Shown: positions 32,145 to 42,528, counted from the first letter of the stretch. The stretch: DNA of 51,386 nucleotides from DATAXP01 sp036272935 (GCA_036272935.1 DATAXP010000020.1:1-51386); one strand, 5' to 3'. Program-made: numbers and translations. The notes: generated by a model not told the origin, from the sequence alone.

Positions 32145-32702
32145 ATGTCGAGCGAACGCGACCGAATGTTGGCCGGCGAATTGTACGACCCGTACGATCC
32201 GGAACTGGTGGCAGCGCGTCGTCGGGCGCGCGAACTTTGCCAAGCGCTTAACGCCAGCCATCCGGCTGAGGAGACGCTGCGCCGCGCGTTGCTGTGCGAA
32301 CTGCTCGCTGCCGGGGGCGACAGCGCGCTCGTCGAACCGCCGTTCTACTGCGATTACGGCTCGAACATCGATCTCGGCGAGCGCGTGTTCCTGAACTTCA
32401 ACTGTGTCGTGCTCGATGTGTGCCGTGTGCAGATCGGCGACTATACGCAAATCGGACCCAGCGTTCAGATGCTCACGGCGATGCACCCGCTGGATGCCGA
32501 GCTGCGGCGCAAGCAAGAGTTCGGCAAGCCGGTGACCATCGGCGCCGATGTTTGGATCGGCGGCGGCGCGATCGTCTGCCCGGGAGTCAGCATCGGCCCG
32601 CGGTCGGTGATCGGGGCCGGCAGCGTGGTCACGCGCGACATTCCCGAAGGCGTGCTCGCCGTCGGCAATCCGTGCCGAGTGATTCGGTCGATTCTCAAAT
32701 GA
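32145..32702 (+). CDS. Sugar O-acetyltransferase (maltose/galactoside acetyltransferase type)
   Basis: Left-handed beta-helix acetyltransferase of the LacA/Maa family, 185 aa. N-terminal Mac domain: MLAGELYDPYDPELVAARRR. Then come hexapeptide repeats (YGSNIDLGERVFLNFN, IGDYTQIGPSVQMLTAMHPL with the catalytic His, VWIGGGAIVCPGVSIG, VIGAGSVVTRDIPE). It transfers acetyl from acetyl-CoA to a sugar hydroxyl. GGGAGG at 32133-32138 fixes the start at 32145; the longer frame from 32079 lacks support. Confidence 0.92.
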   Translation: MSSERDRMLAGELYDPYDPELVAARRRARELCQALNASHPAEETLRRALLCELLAAGGDSALVEPPFYCDYGSNIDLGERVFLNFNCVVLDVCRVQIGDYTQIGPSVQMLTAMHPLDAELRRKQEFGKPVTIGADVWIGGGAIVCPGVSIGPRSVIGAGSVVTRDIPEGVLAVGNPCRVIRSILK

Positions 32703-32828
32703 TGCGGCAGTCGGCCGCCATCGGCCGGTTTCCCGCGGAGGAACGAGTAGCTGCATGCTACAATCGCCGTCGCCGCGAGTGTCGTCCGAAAACGACCGGG
32801 CCCAATGAACCCGTAGGAGAGGCAAGGC

Positions 32829-33113
32829 ATGAGTCCAATGACACCGGACCTCCATAACCTAGAGCAGCAGATTCAGACCTTGCAGAAGCAGGTCGCGGCG
32901 TTGCAGGGTTGTTGCCAACAACTATTTGCCAATGACCAGGCACTGGGCGCGACGATGCTTTGCTCCATGTTCTGCTTGATCGGGGCCGATGATAATAACG
33001 CTAGTATGTTAGGCACGCTAAATGTCTTGCCATCGACGATCGCGCCTGTGACGCCTTCGACGAAACAAACGGGCTACGCGGTACAGCGTATCGCCGGTTC
33101 GTTAGGCTATTGA
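32829..33113 (+). CDS. Hypothetical coiled-coil protein
   Basis: 94-residue protein with a strong leading coiled coil (LEQQIQTLQKQVAALQGCC). It is followed by a short Met/Cys-rich stretch and a low-complexity tail. GTAGGAGAGG lies 8 bases before the ATG. No family recognised. It stands alone between the acetyltransferase and Gfo/Idh/MocA genes. Confidence 0.5.
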   Translation: MSPMTPDLHNLEQQIQTLQKQVAALQGCCQQLFANDQALGATMLCSMFCLIGADDNNASMLGTLNVLPSTIAPVTPSTKQTGYAVQRIAGSLGY

Positions 33114-33156
33114 GACGCAACGGAATGCACGCGGCGCGGTCCCGCCGGCAACTGCG

Positions 33157-34458
33157 TCACACCACCTCGTAGCCCTTGCGCTGTTCGCGGCGTAGCCAGG
33201 TGTTGGCTTCCGAGTCGTCGATGAATTGCTCCTTGGCCGGGTCCCATTTCAATGGTCGGCCCAGGCGCATCGAGATGTTTCCCAGGTGGCAGGTCGAGAT
33301 GGTGCGATGCGAATCGGCAATGTTGCTGATCGGCTGCTTGCGCGACTGCACGCAGTCGAAGAAGTTCCCCATGTGGTTGATGATCGCATCGAGCTTGCCG
33401 GCGCGCTCGGGACGGCTGAGGTTGTCGTTGCCGTAGACCGTGAACTGCGCGCGCTTCAGCGGGCGGTCCTTGAGTGCATCGACCGGCTTGCCCTCGATCG
33501 TGTTGCGATTGACGATCATCCGTCCTTCGCTGCCGGTGAACAGGATGCCGTTGCGCCCGTGGTCGGCCACGGTCATCTCGACGCCGTTGCCGAAGCGATA
33601 ATTCGCAGCAAAGTCGACGGCCACGTTGTAGCCGTCGGTAACGGTGGGCATCGTGGCGGTGGTGGCAATCTCGACCGGCACGTCGCCGATTGCCCACTGG
33701 GCGATGTCGATGTGGTGCGCACCCCAGTCGGTCATCTGGCCACCGGAGTATTCGTACCACCAGCGGAACGTGTAATGGCAGCGCTCTTCGCGATACGGCA
33801 CGTCGGGCGTTTGTCCTCGCCAACGGTCCCAATTCAGCTTGCCGGGTACAGGACGGCGCTCGAACGGGCCGCCGGTGAAATTTTTGCCGAGCACCACGTC
33901 GACGCGCTGCAACTGGCCGATGCGTCCCTGGCGGACCATCTCGACCGCCAGGCGGAAGCGGCTGTCGCTGCGCTGCCACGAGCCGACCTGCACAACGCGG
34001 CCGGTTTCGCGGGCCACGCGCTCGATCAGTTTGCCTTCGTCGACCGTGAGCGTCAGCGGCTTCTCGACGTACACATCCTTTCCGGCCCGGCAGGCATCGA
34101 CCACCATCTTCGCGTGCCAATGATCGGGCGTGCCGATGAGCACCACGTCGACACGCTTGTCGGCCAGCAGCTTCTCATATTCATCGTAAATCTTCGGCGT
34201 GCTGCCGAAGCTGGCCCGGGCCTGTTCGAGCACGTTGCGATCGACATCGCACAAGGCCACCACGTCGCCGTACTGCTGGGCCACGAGCGTGATCACCGTC
34301 CCCTGGTAGCGCAGGCCGATCGCGCCGATGCCCAGCCGTGCGTTCGGCGAGCGCGGCTTCTCAGGGGCCGCGGCCAACAACGGTGTCGCCGCCCCGAGCA
34401 GCGCGCCGGCAGCCGTCGATTGGAAGAACTCACGCCGCGACGGACGAAGGGCACTCAT
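33157..34458 (-). CDS. Gfo/Idh/MocA family oxidoreductase, Tat-exported
   Basis: NAD(P)-dependent sugar or inositol-type oxidoreductase of 433 aa, with a Tat signal at the start (SRREFFQSTAAGALLGAA), so it acts outside the cytoplasm. The Rossmann motif is GIGAIGLRYQG; the family EKPLTLTVDE motif (near residue 130) carries the catalytic Lys. MTDWGAHHIDIAQWAIG has the second motif, and C-terminal HPV-like LGNISMRLGRP follows. Planctomycetes hold many such exported copies. The start at 34458 (MSALRPSRREFF) begins the Tat peptide; 34494 adds 12 residues. Confidence 0.93.
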   Translation of the reverse strand: MSALRPSRREFFQSTAAGALLGAATPLLAAAPEKPRSPNARLGIGAIGLRYQGTVITLVAQQYGDVVALCDVDRNVLEQARASFGSTPKIYDEYEKLLADKRVDVVLIGTPDHWHAKMVVDACRAGKDVYVEKPLTLTVDEGKLIERVARETGRVVQVGSWQRSDSRFRLAVEMVRQGRIGQLQRVDVVLGKNFTGGPFERRPVPGKLNWDRWRGQTPDVPYREERCHYTFRWWYEYSGGQMTDWGAHHIDIAQWAIGDVPVEIATTATMPTVTDGYNVAVDFAANYRFGNGVEMTVADHGRNGILFTGSEGRMIVNRNTIEGKPVDALKDRPLKRAQFTVYGNDNLSRPERAGKLDAIINHMGNFFDCVQSRKQPISNIADSHRTISTCHLGNISMRLGRPLKWDPAKEQFIDDSEANTWLRREQRKGYEVV

Positions 34459-34577
34459 TGATCGGTTCCTCACAGTAGCGCATGGACCTAGCAAGCCGAC
34501 TACGACTGATTATGCACGCAATCGAAGGTGATTGGCAGAGGCTACCATGCCTATCGTCTCGCAACTCCATTGGTTTC

Positions 34578-34608
34578 TTGATGCAGCCGGCCTTGGGCGG
34601 AGTATAAT
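34578..34608 (+). promoter_or_regulatory. Sigma-70-type promoter, leaderless arrangement
   Basis: TATAAT at 34603-34608 with TTGATG at 34578-34583 (spacer 19). The ATG of the following gene starts at 34615, seven bases after the -10, exactly where transcription should begin. The mRNA is therefore predicted to be leaderless. Confidence 0.45.
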
Positions 34609-34614
34609 TCCAGC

Positions 34615-34845
34615 ATGACGGCTGAGAACTTCGACAAAACCTTGCAGGCGTATTACCGGCGTCGGCCGTTTCGATCGTTCCTGGTTCGCTTCATCAGCGG
34701 CGAATCGATCGAAGTCGATCATCCCGAAGCACTCGTCGTTCGTGGCGGCGTCGGCGTCTACATCAACGCCGATGGAGTTCCGACGCTTTTTGACCACGAG
34801 AGCGTCAGCGAAGTCGTCGGCGAAACGGGCCGCCGCACCGCCTGA
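34615..34845 (+). CDS. Small conserved hypothetical protein
   Basis: 76 residues: MTAENFDKTLQAYYRRRPFR, then FLVRFISGESIEVDHPEALV and a short strand ending LFDHESVSEVVGE. This R-P-F-x-x-F-x-V-x-F-x-x-G-x-x-x-x-V pattern recurs in small planctomycete proteins of unknown role, from memory. Beta-rich, no membrane segment. The -10 lies directly in front, so a leaderless start is predicted. Confidence 0.65.
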   Translation: MTAENFDKTLQAYYRRRPFRSFLVRFISGESIEVDHPEALVVRGGVGVYINADGVPTLFDHESVSEVVGETGRRTA

Positions 34846-34975
34846 AAGTCAGATATTGCGTCCGGCGGCACTTGGCGTGCCTTGCGAATGCACCAGGGCA
34901 ACACGTGGGGTACCGTTGCGTTTCTTCGACCGGGAACGAGCCTGCGGGGAACCACCACTCATTATTGAGTGATAG

Positions 34976-35797
34976 ATGACGACGATTCTTGCCCTTGATG
35001 CTGCCTGGACATCCACGGAACCGAGCGGGGTGGCTCTTGTACAGGACGGGCCGTGCGGGTGGCGCTGCGTTGCCATCGCGCCGAGCTACGAAAGCTTTTT
35101 CGCTCAAGCCGAGGGCCAAGTAACGGATTGGGGTGCCAGCAAGTTCGCCGGCTCCGCACCCGATGTTCCGAGTCTACTAAGGGCAGCTCGCTCGTTGGCA
35201 GGGCAACCCGTAGACCTCGTTACGCTCGATATGCCCGTCGCCACTCAGCCATTCGCATCGCGGCGACAGGCGGACCAAAACATCTCAATTGAATTTGGGG
35301 CTCGCTGGTGCGCCGCACATACCCCGAGCGCGAAGCGTCCAGGGTCGCTCGGCGCGCTGCTTTCGTTGGCATGGAGTGCGAACGGGTATCAACTCGCAAC
35401 AACTGCGACGCGGGCAGCAGAGCCGGGTCGGCTTGTCGAGGTTTATCCTCACCCAGCTTTGCTTTCTTTGCTAAATGCTCAGCAGCGCGTGCCGTACAAA
35501 GTCAGCAAGTCGCGGAAGTATTGGCCTAAGTGCAACGTCCAAGAACGCATCGTTAAGCTTCTTGTTGTGTTCAAATCGATTCATGAAAAGGTTGAGGGCG
35601 TTTTCGGAAATGTCGGGTTCGACTTTCCGTCGCCAGCCGGAATTCCGACTCTCAGTCACTTAAAACGCTACGAAGATGTCCTTGATGCCCTTGTGTGCGC
35701 CTGGGTGGGGCTCGAGTATTTGCAATCCCGAACCGTCGCTCTTGGAGACGAAACGGCGGCGATTTGGTGCCCGTCCGACGTGGTGAAAACTTTGTAA
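34976..35797 (+). CDS. DUF429 domain-containing protein
   Basis: Predicted RNase-H-like nuclease of the DUF429 family, 273 aa. Motifs: LALDAAWTSTEPSGVAL (D-x-A/S-W, residues 5-21), LDMPVATQPFASRRQAD, IEFGARWCAAHTPSAKRPG, LVEVYPHPALLSLL and VPYKVSKSRKYWP. The acidic residues of these segments are the presumed active site. The gene is visibly less GC-rich than its neighbours, and the codon choice differs (for example AAAACGCTACGAAGATG), which suggests horizontal transfer. Isolated; function unknown, perhaps nuclease-based defence or repair. Confidence 0.85.
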   Translation: MTTILALDAAWTSTEPSGVALVQDGPCGWRCVAIAPSYESFFAQAEGQVTDWGASKFAGSAPDVPSLLRAARSLAGQPVDLVTLDMPVATQPFASRRQADQNISIEFGARWCAAHTPSAKRPGSLGALLSLAWSANGYQLATTATRAAEPGRLVEVYPHPALLSLLNAQQRVPYKVSKSRKYWPKCNVQERIVKLLVVFKSIHEKVEGVFGNVGFDFPSPAGIPTLSHLKRYEDVLDALVCAWVGLEYLQSRTVALGDETAAIWCPSDVVKTL

Positions 35798-35874
35798 CAT
35801 CCCGCGGGAAATACCGAGTGCGGCCGTTCGTTGGCCGGCTCTTCGCCGTTGCATCTTGGCGACTCGCCACGCAG

Positions 35875-35895
35875 CACTAGCACGCTTAGCTAGTG
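35875..35895. promoter_or_regulatory. Perfect 7-bp stem-loop upstream of the dnaG promoter
   Basis: CACTAGC (35875-35881) and GCTAGTG (35889-35895) flank a 7-base loop. It lies 25 bases upstream of the -35 box of the dnaG promoter and has no T-run. It may be an operator or the end of the DUF429 transcript. Confidence 0.3.
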
Positions 35896-35920
35896 GCGCT
35901 TCTCGCGATCTATTCCGGGT

Positions 35921-35949
35921 TTGACCTGTTTTTTCCCCAGGCCTATAAT
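35921..35949 (+). promoter_or_regulatory. Strong sigma-70 promoter of dnaG-rpoD
   Basis: TTGACC (35921-35926), a 17-base spacer, and TATAAT (35944-35949). This is the best match to the consensus in the window. Transcription should start near 35956, giving a 5' leader of about 130 bases before the dnaG GTG at 36087. The downstream operon encodes the primary sigma factor itself, so autoregulation is likely. Confidence 0.8.
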
Positions 35950-36086
35950 CGCCCGTTAACTTAGGGCCCGGCAATAGGCGGTTCGTCAAGGAGGGCGTCG
36001 CCGCGGGTTCTCGGTCACTTGTAAGCAAGGATGCTTCGGTGCCGGGTCTTCTTGTTCCCCCGTCTGGCCAACTGCAGGAGGCGCAC

Positions 36087-37940
36087 GTGCCGCAGGCGTT
36101 TTCCGACGACGCCAAGGAGCGCGTCCGCCAGGCGGTCGACATCGTCGATTTGGTCGGCGATTACGTGCCGCTGCGTCGCGAGGGCCGGGCCTACAAAGCG
36201 CTCTGTCCCTGGCACGATGACTCGCGTCCCAGCCTGCAGGTGAACCCCGAGCGGCAATCGTTCCGCTGCTGGGTGTGCGATATCGGCGGCGACGTGTTCA
36301 GCTTCTTGATGAAGCAAGAGAACATCTCGTTCCCCGAGGCGCTGCAAATGCTCGCCGATCGGGCCGGGATCCAGCTTGCCGCGCGCGACGGAGAGACCGG
36401 GCAGAACATCGACTTCAAACGGCTGCAATTCCAGGCCCTGGCGTGGGCCGAACAGCAATATCACGACTGCCTGCTGCGAGCCCCTGAGGCGCAACCGGCC
36501 CGCGATTATCTCGCCGGCCGCGCCCTCACCGACGAAACCATCCGGCGGTTCAAGCTTGGCTTCTCGCCCGACGCTTGGGATTGGCTGATCAATCGAGCGC
36601 TGGACACACCGTATACGCCACGAGTGCTGGAATCGGTCGGCTTGCTCGTCGGTCGGCAGCAAGGTTCTGGCCATTACGATCGTTTTCGGGGGCGGGTGCT
36701 GTTTTCGATTCGCGATCCGCAGCAGCGGCCGGTAGGTTTTGGCGGGCGCGTGCTTCCTGGTGCCAGCGACGACGCGGGGGCCAAGTACGTCAACAGCCCC
36801 GAAACGCCGCTGTTCAGCAAGAACCGCCTGCTCTACGGCCTCGACGCGGCGAAGGACGCCCTGTCGAAATCGCGCACCGCGATTGTCATGGAAGGCTACA
36901 CCGACTGCCTGATCGCCCAGCAATGCGGCTTCGCCAATGCCGTGGCGGTGCTGGGGACCGCGTTGGGCGAAAACCACATCCGCCTGCTGCGGAGATTTGT
37001 CGATCGCATCATCCTGGTGCTCGACGGCGACGAGGCAGGCCGGCGACGAACCGACCAGATTCTCGAGCTGTTCGTTGCCGAGCAGATGGATTTGGGAATC
37101 GTTACGCCCCCGGATGAACTCGATCCGGCCGACTTCCTGCTCCAGCGCGGTGCCGAGGCCTTTTCGGCGTTGCTCGATGGGGCGGTCGATGCCCTGGAGC
37201 ACAAGTTTCAGCTTGCCACCAAAGGGCTTTCGGCACAAAGCGGCCTGCACGCCGTGACGCTCGCCGTGGAAAACGTGTTGGCAACGCTGGCCAAATCGCC
37301 GCGTTTGCAACAAGCAACCACCGCCGCCATTCGCCTGCGGGAAGATCAGATTCTGCACCGCATGGCACGGCGTTCGGGGCTGCATGAAGATCGTTTGCGC
37401 CAGCGGCTCACCGAGTTGCGCCGTCAGCACGCCGGCCGCACCGCCGCGCGGCGTGCCGATCCGGCTGCCCAAGCAGCGACGCTCCCCGCCGGTCCACCGC
37501 GGCTGGCGCTGGCCGAAGCGTGGCTGCTGCAAATCCTGATCGAACGTCCCGACTTTCTGCCGGAAATTCGGCAGAACGTACAAGAAGAACAGTTTCGCTG
37601 CGAGCGCCGCCGGGCGATTTACGCCCTGGCGTGCCAATTGGCCGACCGTGGCACGGTGCCCTCGTTCGATCAGCTTATGCTGGCGATCGACGATCCGGCA
37701 TTGCAAAACGTGCTCGTCGGTCTCGACGAAGAGCGCCAGGCCATCGGGCGCTCCGACGCAGCCAAAGAACTTCGTGATTTGTTGACTGTGTTCCGGAATG
37801 AATCGCTTTCCCGCGCTCCGCAGCCCACGGAAGTGCTCGCGGCAGCTTCGGCCTCGCACGCTGATGAAGCGAAGCAGTTCGGCGAACTGGTCAGCAGGCT
37901 TCGAAGCCGGCACGGCATTTCCTCGCCCACGGATGGGTAG
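36087..37940 (+). CDS. dnaG: DNA primase
   Basis: Replicative primase that makes RNA primers, interacting with the replicative helicase through its C-terminus. 617 aa. Zinc-binding CHC2 motif: CPWHDDSRPS with CWVC about 20 residues later. Then FSFLMKQENISFPEALQMLADRAG and the catalytic core with TOPRIM elements MEGYTDCLIAQQCG (Glu) and LVLDGDEAGRRR (DxD). The C-terminal helicase-binding helices (about 450-617) end QFGELVSRLRSRHG. An AGGAGG (36076-36081) five bases before GTG 36087 decides the start; a GTG at 36039 is less well placed. It heads the dnaG-rpoD operon. Confidence 0.95.
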   Translation: MPQAFSDDAKERVRQAVDIVDLVGDYVPLRREGRAYKALCPWHDDSRPSLQVNPERQSFRCWVCDIGGDVFSFLMKQENISFPEALQMLADRAGIQLAARDGETGQNIDFKRLQFQALAWAEQQYHDCLLRAPEAQPARDYLAGRALTDETIRRFKLGFSPDAWDWLINRALDTPYTPRVLESVGLLVGRQQGSGHYDRFRGRVLFSIRDPQQRPVGFGGRVLPGASDDAGAKYVNSPETPLFSKNRLLYGLDAAKDALSKSRTAIVMEGYTDCLIAQQCGFANAVAVLGTALGENHIRLLRRFVDRIILVLDGDEAGRRRTDQILELFVAEQMDLGIVTPPDELDPADFLLQRGAEAFSALLDGAVDALEHKFQLATKGLSAQSGLHAVTLAVENVLATLAKSPRLQQATTAAIRLREDQILHRMARRSGLHEDRLRQRLTELRRQHAGRTAARRADPAAQAATLPAGPPRLALAEAWLLQILIERPDFLPEIRQNVQEEQFRCERRRAIYALACQLADRGTVPSFDQLMLAIDDPALQNVLVGLDEERQAIGRSDAAKELRDLLTVFRNESLSRAPQPTEVLAAASASHADEAKQFGELVSRLRSRHGISSPTDG

Positions 37941-38059
37941 CGGGTGCCGCATGTCGGTTGGTCGGCGAGTGGCCGCTTTCAAAACTTGATTCGTTCACGC
38001 GGCCGACCATAATCAACGGTTGTCTGGAGCGCCACTGAGGGCGCCGGAGGGAAAGACAC

Positions 38060-39772
<1,713 letters not shown>

Positions 39773-39917
39773 CCCGGCAGCATAGATTGGTCCTGAGCTT
39801 GACGACGCAAGGCCGCACAACACGAATTCCGGGGCTGTGCCTTTCGCGGATGCGGCGCGTTGCGACGGCGGGCGACGGAAGATTACCGTTCGACAAATTG
39901 TCATTCGAATCCCAGAA

Positions 39918-39947
39918 CCGCTGGCCGATGAGGCCGGCGGTTTTTTT
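39918..39947 (+). terminator. Intrinsic terminator of dnaG-rpoD
   Basis: Stem CCGCTGGCC/GGCCGGCGG (nine pairs, one G-U) around the loop GATGA, followed by seven Ts. About 145 bases after rpoD. Strong rho-independent terminator. Confidence 0.85.
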
Positions 39948-40004
39948 GTTCCGGCGCGGCCTTTCGGGCCGTCGCCGGCTTGAACCGCAGCAGCGAGGGA
40001 CGTG

Positions 40005-40733
40005 ATGGCCGAGACCGGCGCTTTGCTTCGTGATCTGCATCGCATGCACCAGCAATTGGAGGAGCTGCGCCAGCGCTTCGAGCGCGGGCCGCGGCAGGTG
40101 AAGGTGCGCGAGGCGAACGTCGCCAAGGTCGAAGCCGAGTTGAACCACACCAAGGCCGACGTGAAGGCGGCCAAGATCGCCAACGATCAAAAACAGCTTC
40201 AGCTCAAGAGCGGCGAAAGCAAGATTGCCGACCTGCGAGTAAAGCTGAACCAGGCGAACAGCAACCGCGAGTATCAGGCGTTCAAGGACCAGATTGCCGC
40301 CGACGAGATGGCGGGCAGCGTGCTGGCCGATGAGATTCTGGAAGGGATGGAGCGCATCGAAGCATTGCAGAAGATCGTCGTTGAGAACGAGCAAAAGCTT
40401 GCCAAGGCCAAGGAAGAGCTCGGCAAGTCGCAAGCCCAGGTGCGCGATCAGGGCGATCTGATTGCCGGCGACGTGACGCGGATCGAAGCGGAATTGAAGC
40501 AGGCGGAAACGAACCTGCCGTCCGATTTTGCCGAGGCGTACCGCCGCATGGTTCGCGGCCGCGGCGCCGATGCCTTGGCGCAGGTCGAAGGCGAACATTG
40601 CGGCGGCTGCAACCAGGTGATCACGCCCAACGTGTTCAACAATCTGCTGCTTGGTAAAACGGTCATCAGTTGCCAAACCTGCGGGCGTATCCTCTACCTG
40701 CCCGAAGATCGCACCCCCGGCCGCGGCAAGTAG
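40005..40733 (+). CDS. Coiled-coil zinc-ribbon protein (CT398-like)
   Basis: 242 residues. Long heptad coiled coil from about residue 8 to 170 (DLHRMHQQLEELRQRFE; then ADLRVKLNQANSNREYQAF, the conserved centre). A C4 zinc ribbon sits at the C-terminus: GEHCGGCNQVITPN and SCQTCGRILYLP. This layout (coiled coil plus C4 ribbon) matches the CT398/zf-RING_7 family, thought to act in nucleic-acid or secretion-linked roles; its function here is not known. A GTG at 40002 adds one residue. It lies behind the rpoD terminator. Confidence 0.85.
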   Translation: MAETGALLRDLHRMHQQLEELRQRFERGPRQVKVREANVAKVEAELNHTKADVKAAKIANDQKQLQLKSGESKIADLRVKLNQANSNREYQAFKDQIAADEMAGSVLADEILEGMERIEALQKIVVENEQKLAKAKEELGKSQAQVRDQGDLIAGDVTRIEAELKQAETNLPSDFAEAYRRMVRGRGADALAQVEGEHCGGCNQVITPNVFNNLLLGKTVISCQTCGRILYLPEDRTPGRGK

Positions 40734-40750
40734 GCTGCTTCAGCAAGAAG

Positions 40751-40872
40751 TGGGCTATTTTGCATTTCGACAGACACGGGTGCCTGGGGCAGAGCGGAGC
40801 GATGCCCCAGAGGGCAACGATCTGGGGCTTCGCAGGCTCAGCCCCAGCCACCCACGATTTCAAAATAGCCCA
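40751..40872. repeat. Three-way-junction intergenic repeat with 12-bp arms
   Basis: Perfect 12-base terminal inverted arms TGGGCTATTTTG (40751-40762) and CAAAATAGCCCA (40861-40872). Inside are two 7-bp hairpins, each with arms CTGGGGC and GCCCCAG (40784-40790/40804-40810 and 40822-40828/40841-40847). The plan equals 8554-8615 but the sequence differs. Probably a MITE- or REP-type element or a structured RNA; it lies between the zinc-ribbon gene and the GNAT gene. Confidence 0.75.
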
Positions 40873-40898
40873 GTAATCTTCTGCACGGTGGTTCCGGC

Positions 40899-41492
40899 GT
40901 GAACTCGATCGACTCCGGTTCGCTCGATCCGCTCGTCGAATTGTTGATCGAAGCGTTCTGGGACGACCCTTGGTTCTCATCGCTCGCTGCTGATGGCACT
41001 CGTCGGCGGAAGATATTGCAGACGCTGTTCGGCGCCTTGGTGCGCTATGCACATCGGCATCACGCGATTGCCGCCACGACCTCGGGCGATGCGGTCGCCT
41101 GCTGGTTGCCGCGCGACGTGCCGACGTTCACGACCTGGGGCTTGCTGCGAGCAGGCATCTGGCGTCTGCCACTATTGCTGGGGCGCGACAGAATGCACCG
41201 ATTCATGGCGCACGTCGAACACGTCGAGGCGCTGCGCAAAAGATTGCAACCGACGCCGCACATGTACCTCGCGCTGCTGGCGGTCGCCCCGCGATCGCAG
41301 GGAACAGGCGTCGGCGGCCAACTGCTGGAATCGGTGCTCAAGCAGCTCGACGAAAGTGCGACGCCGTTTTACCTGGAAACGCACAATCCGCGCAACGTAC
41401 CGTTCTACGAGCGCCACGGTTTCGCGCTGCTGGGCCAATGGCCGTCGCCGGTCGATGGCATCTCCACGTGGGCGATGCGCCGCCCGCCGTAG
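40899..41492 (+). CDS. GNAT family N-acetyltransferase
   Basis: 197 aa with a GTG start. The acetyl-CoA-binding motif A is LLAVAPRSQGTGVGGQLLE, with QGTGVGG as the R/Q-x-x-G-x-G/A signature. Motif B is FYLETHNPRNVPFYERHGF. The N-terminal half (TRRRKILQTLFGALVRYAHR) is helical. Substrate unknown. The start follows the three-way-junction repeat by 26 bases. Confidence 0.9.
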   Translation: MNSIDSGSLDPLVELLIEAFWDDPWFSSLAADGTRRRKILQTLFGALVRYAHRHHAIAATTSGDAVACWLPRDVPTFTTWGLLRAGIWRLPLLLGRDRMHRFMAHVEHVEALRKRLQPTPHMYLALLAVAPRSQGTGVGGQLLESVLKQLDESATPFYLETHNPRNVPFYERHGFALLGQWPSPVDGISTWAMRRPP

Positions 41493-41642
41493 ATCGTCTG
41501 CAACTCGCGATCGAGCACGAAAGGCGAGCGACATGCGGTCCGTGCTGTTGTACTTTCGTAGCTCCAGTCCGATAATCGCACGCATCGCCGCGGGCACCGT
41601 GAAAACCGTGTTGATTCGTCCACTCCACGCTCAACCCGCCGG

Positions 41643-41670
41643 GCCAACGGCTTTCATGGATTCTTTAAGC
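41643..41670 (+). repeat. Flanking direct repeat, left copy
   Basis: Contains the phrase CGGCTTTCATGGATTCTTT. Imperfect direct match to 42529-42556 (CGGC-TTCATGGATTCTT). Together they bracket the HEPN gene pair. Confidence 0.35.
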
Positions 41671-41759
41671 GGTGGGCGGGGGCCGCGTGCCGTTGCCCAG
41701 CGAAGTCTTGCGCGCGATAATGAACGTCAAGACATGCGGCGGTGTGATCAGGAGCAGGG

Positions 41760-42170
41760 ATGCAACCGACGACGCCACGGGACTTTTTGGAGGTGGCCCT
41801 GCAGCGGCTTGCGGCTGCCGAAGAAATTATGGAGTCACTTCGCCTTACCCTGGAGGCTCAGTATATCGGTGGCTACTCGGTCGAATGCTCGCTGAAAGCG
41901 CTTATCCTAGAAAGAACACCCGAGGCTGACCGGCCAGCCATGCTTGACCAATTGACCCGAAGTGCCACCTATCATCGGGCCGAAGTTTTGCTCGATCGCC
42001 TCCGTGAGCGAGGAGTCGTTCTGACCGTTGATCTTGCCAAGCGGATGCGCGGATTTGATTGGACTACCGGGCTCCGATATGAGATCGGCCGAAAGGATAC
42101 AGGCGAAACAAACGGACTGCTTCGCACAGCAAGAGCAATCTACGAATGGGTGGAAGGACAAATCACATGA
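41760..42170 (+). CDS. HEPN-domain protein
   Basis: 136 residues, all helical. YIGGYSVECSLKALIL is the HEPN core helix (the family has A-x-x-x-x-E-x-x-L-K-A). TGLRYEIGRKD is the L-R-Y-x-x-G signature seen in toxin-like HEPN proteins. The canonical R-x4-6-H RNase motif is not evident, so RNase activity is doubtful. AGGAG lies upstream of the ATG at 41760. The stop overlaps the ATG of the next gene (ATGA). The region is less GC-rich than its surroundings. Likely half of a two-gene toxin-antitoxin-like or defence pair. Confidence 0.75.
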   Translation: MQPTTPRDFLEVALQRLAAAEEIMESLRLTLEAQYIGGYSVECSLKALILERTPEADRPAMLDQLTRSATYHRAEVLLDRLRERGVVLTVDLAKRMRGFDWTTGLRYEIGRKDTGETNGLLRTARAIYEWVEGQIT

Positions 42171-42502
42171 CGACGACCACACCACCTTGGGAGGCAAATC
42201 GCACTCCCGAAACCCGCATGGTCGAGGACCTGCTTCGCAAGCATTTCGAGAACGCAGACTCGTACCGCTACAATTCCGCCTCCATTCGTGTGCGAGTCAT
42301 CGACTCTCGCTTCGAAGGCATGTCGCGCGAGAAGCGAGATGCGATGGTCGAACAGTACCTCGACACCCTCCCGCCAGAGACGCAAAGGGACATCGTGACT
42401 CTGTTCACGTTCGCACCCTCGGAACTAAAGCGGACGCCAGCGACATTCAGAGAGTTCCTGCTCAGCACAGAGTTCGAAGATCCCAGCCCCTCGATGCTTT
42501 GA
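42167..42502 (+). CDS. Partner of the HEPN protein, unknown (BolA-like pattern)
   Basis: 111 residues starting MTTTTPPWEANRTPETRMVE (overlapping the HEPN stop by four bases). After the helix VEDLLRKHFENADSYRY comes IRVRVIDSRFEGMSREKRDA, then LPPETQRDIVTLFTFAPSEL. The strand-helix-turn order and the F-E-G-M-S-x-x-x-R-x-x-x-V stretch recall the BolA/IbaG fold, but this resemblance is weak. No catalytic residues seen. Translational coupling to the HEPN gene suggests that they act together. Confidence 0.55.
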   Translation: MTTTTPPWEANRTPETRMVEDLLRKHFENADSYRYNSASIRVRVIDSRFEGMSREKRDAMVEQYLDTLPPETQRDIVTLFTFAPSELKRTPATFREFLLSTEFEDPSPSML

Positions 42503-42528
42503 CGAAGTATAAGGGCGTCCGCCGCAGC

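Noticed and set aside
36015..37982. 655-codon open frame on the minus strand
   Set aside because: Antisense of dnaG; no family character, while the plus-strand frame has all primase motifs.
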